Source: an uncultured Oscillospiraceae bacterium
GTDB taxonomy: Bacteria; Bacillota; Clostridia; Oscillospirales; Oscillospiraceae
Assembly: GCA_934569195.1 (NCBI GenBank)
Contig: CAKTKB010000011.1
Coordinates: 1-23,260 of the forward strand
Reading direction: 5' to 3'
Length of the DNA: 23,260 nucleotides
Shown here: piece by piece, positions 16,119 through 23,260 of the stretch
Numbering within the stretch: the first letter of the stretch is position 1
Layout: the number at the start of each line of letters is the position of its first letter
The notes under the pieces: model-generated
Databases searched by the model: none
The model's input: only the letters and a program-made list of their open reading frames with translations
Told to the model about the DNA's origin: nothing
Program-made: the position numbers and the translations under genes

Positions 16119-16802
16119 TTATTCCTCTGCCGCCTTGTGAATGCATGCAATGGCGTTCAGGCTGCGGGGGTAACCGATGTAGGGCAGGCACTGCAAAACG
16201 ACCCGGGTCAGAAACTCCGAATCGTTGCCGAGGCGCAGATTTCCTCTGGCATGGGCCGTGAGCTGAGGCTCGCAGCCGCCCTGGGCCATCAGGAAGCAGA
16301 AGGTAATCATCTCCCGCTGCTTCAGGTCCAGCCCGTTGCGGGTGTAATAGTCCCCGAAGCAATTGTCGGCCAGCCAGCGGTTGACGGTGCCTTTTTTCCA
16401 CGCCTCGTTCATGCCCTCACCGAAAATCGCGGCCTGTGCCGCAACACCCCTCTCCAGGCGATCTTCCATGGTCGTCGTTGCCTGTCCCGGCAGAGGAAGG
16501 GCCACACCCTCCCGATCCAGCACGGCATTGGTCACCCGCAGGAAGGGCAGCATCCGGCCATAGCCCAGGTAATCCGTGGCCTGATAAACGCACTCCTTGA
16601 CCATGACCGGCGTGACGCCGTTTTCCATGGCCTTGGGCAGGACCTCCTCATAGGCATCCACCCCGCCGCAGCCGATCAGCGCCGCCAGAATTGCCAGATA
16701 CCGCTTTCCCTCCGGAAGCTGCCCGCCTTCCTTGACAACCTCCTCAAAGGCAAAGTGTTCAAAGCGCTCCGCAAACTCCGGATCTGTTTTCCGCATGTCC
16801 AT
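16119..16802 (-). CDS. Carboxymuconolactone decarboxylase (CMD) family protein, tandem domains
   Basis: The 227-residue protein carries two related CMD-type halves, about 35-100 and 150-225. Each ends in the family's helix pattern (CVYQATDYLGYGRMLPFL at 71-88; VVLQCLPYIGYPRSLNAI at 201-218). The AhpD CxxC peroxidase pair is absent, so it is not a typical peroxidase. Many such gut proteins are of unknown substrate. The ATG at 16802 is preferred over a GTG at 16811 because GGAAGGAG ends 8 nt before the ATG. It follows the acs genes on the same strand, but a hairpin lies between, so it may be a separate unit. A weak promoter (CTGACG, 16 nt, TACGAT) lies after that hairpin. Confidence 0.85.
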   Translation of the reverse strand: MDMRKTDPEFAERFEHFAFEEVVKEGGQLPEGKRYLAILAALIGCGGVDAYEEVLPKAMENGVTPVMVKECVYQATDYLGYGRMLPFLRVTNAVLDREGVALPLPGQATTTMEDRLERGVAAQAAIFGEGMNEAWKKGTVNRWLADNCFGDYYTRNGLDLKQREMITFCFLMAQGGCEPQLTAHARGNLRLGNDSEFLTRVVLQCLPYIGYPRSLNAIACIHKAAEE

Positions 16803-16863
16803 GTTCTTCACTCCTTCCCCTCTACTATACCGCTATCGTATGTATTTCTGCCGTTCCGTCAGG

Positions 16864-16899
16864 AAAGCTGTGCAAACGGCTGCCCATTTGCACAGCTTT
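16864..16899 (-). terminator. Hairpin at the 3' end of the acs gene cluster
   Basis: AAAGCTGTGCAAA (16864-16876) pairs perfectly with TTTGCACAGCTTT (16887-16899) around a 10-nt loop. On the minus strand the U tail is short (TTTCCT), on the plus strand longer. It most likely ends the acs transcript after the DUF3786-like gene, but may leak. Confidence 0.6.
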
Positions 16900-16945
16900 T
16901 TTCCTTTCCAGCGGCTGTCAACCCCCGGCACACGGGCAAGGGGGA

Positions 16946-17557
16946 CTACATTGCAGCCTTAATCGCAGAAATCAGAATGTCCCCCGCGACCACCCGGTCC
17001 TCCGCCGCAAAGCCTGCGGCAAAATTATCCGAGTAAAGCACCTGGGCATTGGGCGGGAACTCGTCGTCCCCCTCCCACACCAGGATGCGTATCCGGTAGT
17101 CGTCCAAAAAAGCAAACTCAAACCCGACATCGCCATGCTGCACCGGCAAGCCATGCAGCCGGACCGCCGCCTGCCGGAACGCCTCCACCCGCGTGCCGAA
17201 GGTAAACGCCGCCCGCGTCAGGACCCGTCCGGTGTAGGGCTTGATATACAGCTCCCCCCAAGGCATCTCCCGGAAGGTTTTCCATTCTCCCTGAGACGGC
17301 ACCCTCCGTCCCTCCAGCAAATACCGCAGCAGGAAGGTCTGGGTCGGCAAATTGGGGGCCGGGCCTCCGTCCGCCGCAGCGATTGCATACTCCGGCCAGG
17401 AAATCCGGTACTGCCGTCCCAGCAGCGTCAGGCTGTAAGCCGTCCCATCCCAGGGAAGCTCCGGCAGCCGGGAGCGCGCCGTCTCCGGCTGCATCTCCCG
17501 GAAAAGGGCCTCATAGTGGGAAAAAGGCACTTCCTCTTTGTGATTTTCCTTCTCCAT
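16946..17557 (-). CDS. DUF3786-like protein of the acs cluster
   Basis: The 203-residue soluble protein has no signal peptide or membrane segment. It resembles DUF3786 proteins, which I recall beside acetyl-CoA synthase or corrinoid genes in anaerobes. Recognisable stretches include FSHYEALFREM (12-22), a central LLRYLLEG, and a Phe- and Asp-rich C-terminal strand region with FEFAFLDDYRIRILVWEGDDE. No catalytic residues could be assigned. The ATG at 17557 starts one base after the acsV stop, and the AGGAGGGG ribosome site is inside the acsV end, so the genes are tightly linked. A helper role in corrinoid or cluster maintenance is a guess from context only. Confidence 0.75.
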   Translation of the reverse strand: MEKENHKEEVPFSHYEALFREMQPETARSRLPELPWDGTAYSLTLLGRQYRISWPEYAIAAADGGPAPNLPTQTFLLRYLLEGRRVPSQGEWKTFREMPWGELYIKPYTGRVLTRAAFTFGTRVEAFRQAAVRLHGLPVQHGDVGFEFAFLDDYRIRILVWEGDDEFPPNAQVLYSDNFAAGFAAEDRVVAGDILISAIKAAM

Positions 17558-17558
17558 C

Positions 17559-19484
17559 TTACCCCTCCTGGCAGCAGCTGGGGAACAGTCGTACATCCGT
17601 ATGGGGCAGGAAGCAGGCCGCCACGAAGGAATCCATATAGCCGGGGTGGGTGCTCAGCTCCAGATACGTCATATTGGCCGCGACCTCCGCCGTCTTGGCA
17701 TTGGCCTCGTCGCTCATAACCATCGCATACGCGCCGGTCAGGGAGGAATTGCCGATGTAACTGAACTTCTCCAGGTCCACATCCGGGAACATGCCGATAT
17801 TCACGGAATTCTTCATGTTGATGCCCGAGCCGATTCCGCCTGCCACGTACACATGGTCGATCATATCCACCGTCATGTCCACGCTGGAAAGCAGGGTGTG
17901 AATCGCGGAGAAAATCGCGCCCTTGGCCCGGATAAAGTTGTCGATATCCACCTCGTTGATGGATACCTCCCGGCCAGTCTCGGAATCCTCCGGCCGCACC
18001 AGCACGAACCGGCCCATCCCGTGCTCGTCCCGGCGTATCCGGTCTCCCTCCCGGATAAACAGGCCCTTGGCGTTGATGATCCGGCAGCGGAACAGCTCGG
18101 AAATGATGTCGATGATACCGGAGCCGCAGATGCCCACCGGCTTCTGCCCCTCCGGCCCCACCACCCGGAGCGTCGGCTCCATGGTCGCATAGTCCAGCGT
18201 ACACGCCTCGATTGCACCGTCGGTGGCGCGCATACCGCAGGAGATATCGCCGCCCTCAAAAGCAGGACCGGCCGAGCAGGCGCAGGACATGAGAAAATCC
18301 CGGTTTCCGAAAACAATTTCGCCGTTGGTGCCCAGATCGATGAACAGGCTCATCTCATCCTTGTCCCAGATCAGACTGGCAAGGGTACCCGCCGTAATAT
18401 CGCCGCCTACATAGGAGCCGATATTCGGTGCGATCAGCACCGGAGCAAGGGGATTGGCCGGCAGATGCAGATCTCCCGCCAGCAGGCCGTCCCAGTGGAA
18501 AAAGCTGGGAATATACGGATCCATACGCACGCTCTGGGCGTCCACGCCCACCAAAAGATGGTTCATCGTGGTATTCGCGCCCACGCACAGCCGCAGGATG
18601 CTGCGGGCGCTGACACCGGCGCTCTTGCAAAGATTGGCAATCACCGGGGTCAGGGTCTCCTTCACGATTGCATCCTGAAGCTTCTTCCGGCCCCCGGGCT
18701 TTCCCTGCTCGATGATACGGTTGATGACATCCGCTCCAAAGCGAATCTGCCCGTTTCCGGAGGAGCCTTTGGCCAGAATTTTGCCGCTCTCCAGATCCAC
18801 CAGGACCATGGAAACCGTAGTCGTGCCGATATCGATGGCGCAGCCCACCAGAAGGTGGTCCTCCGGTGCGGACAGCTCCATGCAGCGGAAGCCGTCCTCC
18901 GTCAGCACGCCCTTCACACACACATGAAAGTCCCGGCTGCGCAGCACCTCCGCCAGACGCACCATAACGGCATAGGGAATCTCCACCCGCTCTACCCCGA
19001 GCTTCTCCTGAATGGCCCGGGTCAGGCGCTCGTTGTCGGGCATGGTATCCTCCTCCGTAGGCGGATCCATCGCCAGCTCCACCGCCCGGAACCGGTTGGT
19101 AAAGTGAATTCCGCTCTCCCGCAGCTCCGACTGCGCCCGCTCAAAAATGGCCACCTCCTCCGGCGAAGACAGATCGGCCGTCTTCATCCGGGACTGGTAA
19201 GCCGACGCAATATCCGGAACCAGGATGACGGCATCCCCCGTCACCCGGCTGCTGCACGCCAGACGCCAGCCCTGCTCGTATTCTTCATCGGAAATATGGC
19301 GGGTCCGCGGGCTTTCCAGGCCGCCCTCCAGAAGCCGGACCCGGCACTTGCCGCAGGAACCGTTTCCTGAGCAGGGAGCGTCGATCGCCACGTTGGCCCG
19401 GCGGGCCAGCTCCAGCAGATTGTCTCCGGCGTTGCACGCAATTTCCACCGGACTTCCGCCCTCGATTTGGAAGGTTACTTTCAT
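17559..19484 (-). CDS. acsV: Reductive activator of corrinoid iron-sulfur protein (RACo/AcsV)
   Basis: The 641-residue protein begins with a plant-type 2Fe-2S ferredoxin domain. Its ligands are C38, C44, C47 and C77, with the C-x5-C-x2-C-x29-C spacing. A middle region leads to an ASKHA-type ATPase with AIDIGTTT (216-223), IDLGTNGEI (382-390) and AGGIGSG (548-554). RACo proteins use ATP and the 2Fe-2S centre to return inactive Co(II) corrinoid to Co(I), so methyl transfer can resume. The length matches the family. The ATG at 19484 has AAAGGA about 10 nt before it; upstream in-frame codons run into the terminator hairpin. It lies directly after acsB and is followed after one base by the DUF3786-like gene. 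Confidence 0.93.
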   Translation of the reverse strand: MKVTFQIEGGSPVEIACNAGDNLLELARRANVAIDAPCSGNGSCGKCRVRLLEGGLESPRTRHISDEEYEQGWRLACSSRVTGDAVILVPDIASAYQSRMKTADLSSPEEVAIFERAQSELRESGIHFTNRFRAVELAMDPPTEEDTMPDNERLTRAIQEKLGVERVEIPYAVMVRLAEVLRSRDFHVCVKGVLTEDGFRCMELSAPEDHLLVGCAIDIGTTTVSMVLVDLESGKILAKGSSGNGQIRFGADVINRIIEQGKPGGRKKLQDAIVKETLTPVIANLCKSAGVSARSILRLCVGANTTMNHLLVGVDAQSVRMDPYIPSFFHWDGLLAGDLHLPANPLAPVLIAPNIGSYVGGDITAGTLASLIWDKDEMSLFIDLGTNGEIVFGNRDFLMSCACSAGPAFEGGDISCGMRATDGAIEACTLDYATMEPTLRVVGPEGQKPVGICGSGIIDIISELFRCRIINAKGLFIREGDRIRRDEHGMGRFVLVRPEDSETGREVSINEVDIDNFIRAKGAIFSAIHTLLSSVDMTVDMIDHVYVAGGIGSGINMKNSVNIGMFPDVDLEKFSYIGNSSLTGAYAMVMSDEANAKTAEVAANMTYLELSTHPGYMDSFVAACFLPHTDVRLFPSCCQEG

Positions 19485-19513
19485 ATGCAGAGATTCCTTT
19501 CTTGTTTTCCTGT

Positions 19514-19545
19514 AAAAAGGTGCGGCGGGCTTACCCCGCCGCACC
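19514..19545 (-). terminator. Hairpin-U terminator or attenuator between acsB and acsV
   Basis: On the minus strand a perfect 11-bp stem (GGTGCGGCGGG with CCCGCCGCACC) and 5-nt loop is followed by TTTTT. It lies 37 bp after the acsB stop, and no clear promoter follows. It probably acts as a partial terminator that lowers acsV relative to acsB. Confidence 0.75.
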
Positions 19546-19581
19546 GGGTTTCCGCTTCCTTTCGGAACGGATGCAATCCGA

Positions 19582-21708
19582 TTACATCAGAGGCTCCAGG
19601 CCCAGAACCGGGTGGTTCTTCTCCGTCAGCCAGTTCAGCAGCTCCTCGCAATCGGTGGTGATCGTCTCATCCGCCACCAGATCAATGAAGTTCTCAATGC
19701 CGTACAGCTCAAATGCGGTCTTATTCAGCCGCTCCGCCACGTCGTCCTTCAGCTCCTTGGGCATCCAAACAATCCGCTCAATGCCGCCCTCAGCCGCAAT
19801 GAACTTCTTAGAAGAAATGAAGTGACGGCCGTGGCCCATATAGCCGGGGGTCTGTACGCCGCCGCCGGTGCAGGAGGCCAGCTCGCCGAAGGTCATGCCC
19901 GCAGGGGTCATGCCCTTGTACTCCCGGTTTACCACGATAAAGCCGTTGCTCATGGGCTCAATGCCGCAGATGCACTCGAAGCAGCCGCAGGAGGTCATGG
20001 GATCCTCCAGAATAGAGTAGAGCGTCACGTTCTCCACAGCGCCATGGGTTGCCTCGCTGATGGCCTTGTTGACAGACTCAAACCGGCCGGTCCGGGGATC
20101 CGTGCAGCCCTCCTTCAGAATGGGCTGGCAGGGGCCGTTGGGGTTCAGCTCGTTGGTAGCCTTGGCATCCAGCCAGCTCACGGCGCCGCACAGGCCCAGC
20201 CGCTCCGGGGTAACCACGCAGCAGTGGGCCGGGGCAAAGGACTGACAGAGGATGCAGGTGTAATAGCGGTCCACCGCCTCATCGGTCATGGAGGCCAGGC
20301 GGTCATCTCTCTGGTTATAGCGCGGCATAGCCACCTCGTCCCGGAACTTCTCCGCCTCGACGGGGTCCGTAATCAGGGTGACCTGACACTTATCCACCAC
20401 CGCGTCAAACTCGTTCATAATCATGACGTACAGGACCTCGGCAAAATCCTTCAGCCGCAGCCCGGCGTCATAGGCAGCGTTGGAAACACGGACACGGACC
20501 TGGTTGCGCTGGCCGGTGTGCATCACGCCCTCCATGTAGTTGAACCAGGCGTGGAACTTCCGCTCGATAACGGACTCAAAATCCGCCTGCATTTTCTTAC
20601 CGGCGACCTCCACATAGGTAGCCAGCGCCAGATCCCGGGTCTGGTCGAAGTCCGGTCCGATCAGGTTGATCTTGTGATCCTCCACCTCGCTCAGGTCCCG
20701 CATGACCACCAGCTCGGCAGTGGGATTCTTGCCGGAATACATCTCGTTATGTACGTCGGCCTTACGGATGATCTCGCCCTCAAAGGCGGCGGCAAACGCC
20801 ACGGGAATGGGCAGCTCGGTGGTCTTGATCTTGATGTTGCGCAGCTCCAGGGACTTCTTCACGGTGTTCTCATGGTCCGTAACGGACTCCAGCACCTCGG
20901 GAACCTGATTCTCGCCCAGGTCCACGTCCACAATCACCGGGAAGCCCAGGGCGATGGCGCCGGCGCCGGCGGAGACGACCACCTGATCGATGGCGCCGAA
21001 GGTGTTGACAAAGGCAGGCACACGGTTCTTGGTGTAGGTCAGCAGTCCGCTCAGATCGCCGGGCTTTACGTTGCCGAAGATCAGCGCGGCACGGATGGCC
21101 ACCGTGACCACATGGATGACCGCCGTCACGTCATGGCCCAGGGGAATCACACGCAGCTCCAGGCCCATCTTTACGCCGCCCTGGGCGCACTGCTCGATCA
21201 CATCGCCCACCAGGAAGGTCATGATGCCCTTGGACTGGTAATCCTTAACCACCTTGACCACATCCTCAGCCTTCTCCGCCTTGCCCAGAACAACGGCGAC
21301 ACCGGGGATATCGCCGGTGACCAGGGGCACGCCCAGAGAACGGATGATCGGGTCCGGGACAAAGCCGATGCCGGAATCGGCGGCATAGGGATCCCCGCCG
21401 TCCACATACTTGAGTCCCTCGATGATCTCTGCGCCCACGGCCGTAGCCAGACCGGCATTGAGGGCCTGGCCCAGGTCCTCCTGTCCGGTAATCAGGCTCT
21501 TCAGCACGCCCACGCAGGCAGGCAGATCGCCCAGCGTCTTGACCTTAACGCCCGTAGCGGCATAGATCGTGGGGAAGAAATAGGCGGTATCCGGGAAGGC
21601 AATCTCCTTCTCCGCACCGTATTTGGCAATGGCATTCTCCACAGCGCTCTCGGTCAACCCCGCAACGGCGTTGGAACCGCCGTAGATCAGGTCGGTTAAT
21701 ACACTCAT
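19582..21708 (-). CDS. acsB: Acetyl-CoA synthase, CODH/ACS beta subunit
   Basis: The 708-residue protein joins a methyl group, CO and CoA into acetyl-CoA at the Ni-Fe-S A-cluster. Cys ligands lie at 485, 488, 497, 507, 574 and 576. Their spacing equals that of the Moorella enzyme (506, 509, 518, 528, 595, 597) with a constant 21-residue shift. The Moorella protein is 729 residues, so this one is shorter by the same amount, mostly at the N-terminus. The ATG at 21708 has AAGGAGG about 9 nt upstream; an out-of-frame ATG lies between. It is flanked by the small lipoprotein gene (21 bp before) and acsV. CODH (acsA) is not in this window. Confidence 0.96.
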   Translation of the reverse strand: MSVLTDLIYGGSNAVAGLTESAVENAIAKYGAEKEIAFPDTAYFFPTIYAATGVKVKTLGDLPACVGVLKSLITGQEDLGQALNAGLATAVGAEIIEGLKYVDGGDPYAADSGIGFVPDPIIRSLGVPLVTGDIPGVAVVLGKAEKAEDVVKVVKDYQSKGIMTFLVGDVIEQCAQGGVKMGLELRVIPLGHDVTAVIHVVTVAIRAALIFGNVKPGDLSGLLTYTKNRVPAFVNTFGAIDQVVVSAGAGAIALGFPVIVDVDLGENQVPEVLESVTDHENTVKKSLELRNIKIKTTELPIPVAFAAAFEGEIIRKADVHNEMYSGKNPTAELVVMRDLSEVEDHKINLIGPDFDQTRDLALATYVEVAGKKMQADFESVIERKFHAWFNYMEGVMHTGQRNQVRVRVSNAAYDAGLRLKDFAEVLYVMIMNEFDAVVDKCQVTLITDPVEAEKFRDEVAMPRYNQRDDRLASMTDEAVDRYYTCILCQSFAPAHCCVVTPERLGLCGAVSWLDAKATNELNPNGPCQPILKEGCTDPRTGRFESVNKAISEATHGAVENVTLYSILEDPMTSCGCFECICGIEPMSNGFIVVNREYKGMTPAGMTFGELASCTGGGVQTPGYMGHGRHFISSKKFIAAEGGIERIVWMPKELKDDVAERLNKTAFELYGIENFIDLVADETITTDCEELLNWLTEKNHPVLGLEPLM

Positions 21709-21729
21709 GATTCATTTCCTCCTTATTAT

Positions 21730-22161
21730 TTATCCAATTCCTATGGAGCACAGGAATTGGGAAAATCCGGAACCCTTGCTGTTCTCCTGGTAGACAATGT
21801 CCAAAAGGACCGTACGCTGCTCCAGCGTGACCAGTACGCGGGCAGAGATGGTGCTCGTATTCCCACCCGTGCCGACGCTGGAATTTACGTTGCAGCTCTG
21901 CACTCTGGCGGAAAGGACCTGCGTCCCCTCCAGGTACGCATGCAGCGTCTCATAGCCGCCGTGCATGGTCTCTTCGCTGAGCGCGGGATGGAGATAGCTC
22001 CGGAAAGCATCCTCATCCCCATCCGCCGCAGCCTGCAGACACGCCGCAACGGGCAGCTTCTCCGCCTGCTGCATAAGGTTCCCGGCCTGCCGTACCAGCG
22101 CGCAGCCCGGCAAAAGCAGAATCAGCACAAGCGCGCATATCAGCGCAGCGGTTCTCCTCAC
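21730..22161 (-). CDS. Small lipoprotein of unknown function within the acs cluster
   Basis: The 143-residue protein starts with a short basic stretch and a hydrophobic signal. A lipobox LLPGC follows, with C20 as the probable lipidated Cys, so it should be anchored outside the membrane. The mature part has a helical start (around VAACLQAAADGDEDAFRSYL) and a beta-rich end (ISARVLVTLEQRTVLLDIVYQ), which recalls small NTF2-like or DUF4878-type lipoproteins; this is a loose resemblance. The start is GTG 22161, with AGGAGG 7 nt upstream. It ends 21 bp before acsB and follows the methyltransferase gene after a hairpin. An exported lipoprotein is unexpected among cytoplasmic acetyl-CoA enzymes. Confidence 0.8.
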   Translation of the reverse strand: MRRTAALICALVLILLLPGCALVRQAGNLMQQAEKLPVAACLQAAADGDEDAFRSYLHPALSEETMHGGYETLHAYLEGTQVLSARVQSCNVNSSVGTGGNTSTISARVLVTLEQRTVLLDIVYQENSKGSGFSQFLCSIGIG

Positions 22162-22235
22162 GGCATATCCTCCTATCCGAAAAGCTTGTCCTTTTTTCAG
22201 GGATTTCCCCCGAAAAGCGCCCGCTTATGCACAAA

Positions 22236-22262
22236 GCCGGGAGGGAGCGATTCCCTCCCGGC
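22236..22262 (-). terminator. Hairpin after the methyltransferase gene
   Basis: A perfect 11-bp stem (GCCGGGAGGGA with TCCCTCCCGGC) and 5-nt loop lies 24 bp past the methyltransferase stop. On the minus strand TTTGTG follows, a weak U-tail. It may be a leaky terminator or an mRNA-stabilising 3' structure. Confidence 0.55.
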
Positions 22263-22285
22263 CATATGTGCGGGATGTACGTCTC

Positions 22286-23260
22286 TTACAGATCCAGGTA
22301 GGAATCGGAGTACAGGACGTGATTCTTGAAAATATCGCAGGACTTGATGGTCTCCATCAGCCGCAGGTCGCAGGGGTTGACGATGGCAGAGGTCAGGCCC
22401 TGCATCATAGCCATAGCTACCAGAGCGGAATCCATGATGGGCCGCACGGCCTTGGGTGCGCCGTTGGAGTTGTTGGACAGGCCGCCGGTGGACTTGAGTC
22501 CCTCGTCAGCGAACAGCTTGATGGCGTTCAGCACGTCCATCTGCTTGTCCTGCATACCCTTGACCACCAGGAACAGGGGGTCAAACCACAGGTCGGTAGC
22601 CTCCATGCCCAGGGACAGGCCGCGCTCAAGCATATTGTGGCAGTGCTTCATACGCTCCTCGTTGTCCTTTGCAATGCCGTCGGCAGAGCAGAGGGCGATA
22701 CAGATGGCGTCGTTGGCAGCGGCCAGATCAATGTTGGAAATACGGGAACCGGCGTCGGCGGAGTTGACGATGGGCTTGCCGTTGGTGCGGTTGTAGACCT
22801 TGATACCGGCTTCGATAGCCCGCTTGTTGGCGGTGTCCAGTGCCAGAGGCACGTTGTTGAAGTTCTCCTGCAGCAGCTTGACAGCCCACATCATGCGCTC
22901 GGGACCGTCCTTCTCGGCAGGTCCGATGTTGACGTCCAGATAGGTGGCGCCGGCAGCGATCTGCTCAGCGGCACGCTTCAGGATCGGCTCGGGATCCCGC
23001 TCGTCCATAGCCTTGCGGACGGAGGGCGCGATGCAGTGGATGCGCTCGCCGATGGTGACGAAGGTCTGGGACTCGGGGTTGTAGCCCTTGTACTTGACGC
23101 CCATGTCCACAACCTTGATCTCGGGAACCTTGGTCGCCAGCAGCTCGTCGAAGGACAGCTCCTTGACTTCCACGGTGGTGGCAGCCTTGGCGGCGTTTTC
23201 GGCGGCGGCAGCCTTGGCGGCGGCCTCGTATTCCTTGTCCTTCATGTACTTGGGCAGCTG
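22286..23260 (-). CDS. AcsE-like methyl-H4folate:corrinoid methyltransferase domain, partial (N-terminus beyond window)
   Basis: The frame is open to the right edge. The first ATG (23245) has no ribosome site before it and the five codons upstream stay open, so the start is outside. Numbering from that Met, residues about 62-319 match AcsE: IGERIH (65-70), LDVNIGPA (103-110), LDTANKRAIEAG (136-147), NSADA (161-165) and a late GLSNNSNG. AcsE moves the methyl of methyl-tetrahydrofolate to the corrinoid iron-sulfur protein. Ahead of this domain is an Ala/Glu/Lys-rich linker (about 8-25) and a short conserved-looking patch. The usual AcsE is near 262 residues, so this protein carries an extra N-terminal part, perhaps another domain. 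Confidence 0.88.
   Translation of the reverse strand, partial: QLPKYMKDKEYEAAAKAAAAENAAKAATTVEVKELSFDELLATKVPEIKVVDMGVKYKGYNPESQTFVTIGERIHCIAPSVRKAMDERDPEPILKRAAEQIAAGATYLDVNIGPAEKDGPERMMWAVKLLQENFNNVPLALDTANKRAIEAGIKVYNRTNGKPIVNSADAGSRISNIDLAAANDAICIALCSADGIAKDNEERMKHCHNMLERGLSLGMEATDLWFDPLFLVVKGMQDKQMDVLNAIKLFADEGLKSTGGLSNNSNGAPKAVRPIMDSALVAMAMMQGLTSAIVNPCDLRLMETIKSCDIFKNHVLYSDSYLDL

Noticed and set aside
17601..21699. Long plus-strand frames (589 and 695 codons) over acsV and acsB
   Set aside because: They are shadows of two well-supported acs genes, with no matching family.
1..23260. CRISPR arrays, insertion sequences, prophage genes, rRNA or riboswitches
   Set aside because: I saw no regularly spaced repeats, transposase or integrase motifs, phage genes, rRNA sequence or recognisable riboswitch leader. 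Weak or diverged cases could be missed by eye.

Overview
The window is a GC-rich bacterial chromosome segment, most likely from an anaerobic gut Firmicute of the Clostridia (Oscillospiraceae-like). This is an inference from three markers: Wood-Ljungdahl acetyl-CoA synthase genes, a SCIFF ranthipeptide locus, and a very large secreted GH85 endoglycosidase. Both ends are cut inside genes. Every gap between genes is under 300 bp, and most gaps hold recognisable promoters or terminators.

Layout. (1) 1-4427, minus: the N-terminal 1,475 residues of a secreted multidomain GH85 endo-beta-N-acetylglucosaminidase, with its own promoter. It has an LRR region, a discoidin-like domain and the start of a 58-residue repeat array, and it runs off the left edge. 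No forward-strand gene is supported here. (2) 4690-8350, minus: a heterodimeric BmrCD-type ABC exporter, two overlapping genes ended by tandem terminators. (3) 8578-9738, plus: an MFS transporter, divergent from the exporter. (4) 9808-12465, minus: a three-gene overlapping operon of a membrane-anchored propeller-like protein, a PlsC-type acyltransferase and a DAGK-family lipid kinase. (5) 12645-12718, minus: tRNA-Gly(CCC), with promoter and terminator. (6) 12897-15933, plus: SCIFF peptide, its radical SAM/SPASM maturase, and an Orn/Lys/Arg-decarboxylase-family PLP enzyme whose ATG overlaps the maturase stop. Two terminator-like hairpins separate peptide and maturase. (7) 16119-23260, minus: part of an acetyl-CoA synthase operon. 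In transcription order it has an AcsE-like methyltransferase domain (open at the right edge), a small lipoprotein, acsB, the corrinoid reactivator acsV/RACo and a DUF3786-like protein. A carboxymuconolactone-decarboxylase-family gene follows.

How the genes work together. The methyltransferase passes methyl from methyl-H4folate to a corrinoid protein, ACS joins it with CO and CoA, and RACo rescues oxidised corrinoid. CODH and both corrinoid protein subunits are not visible and may lie beyond the right edge. Hairpins between these genes could set unequal expression.

The best candidates for something new are the coupling of a SCIFF maturase to a PLP decarboxylase-fold enzyme, a SCIFF peptide with a seventh Cys and Gly where the reported Thr acceptor is expected, an AcsE domain behind an Ala-rich linker, and a lipoprotein gene inside the acs cluster.
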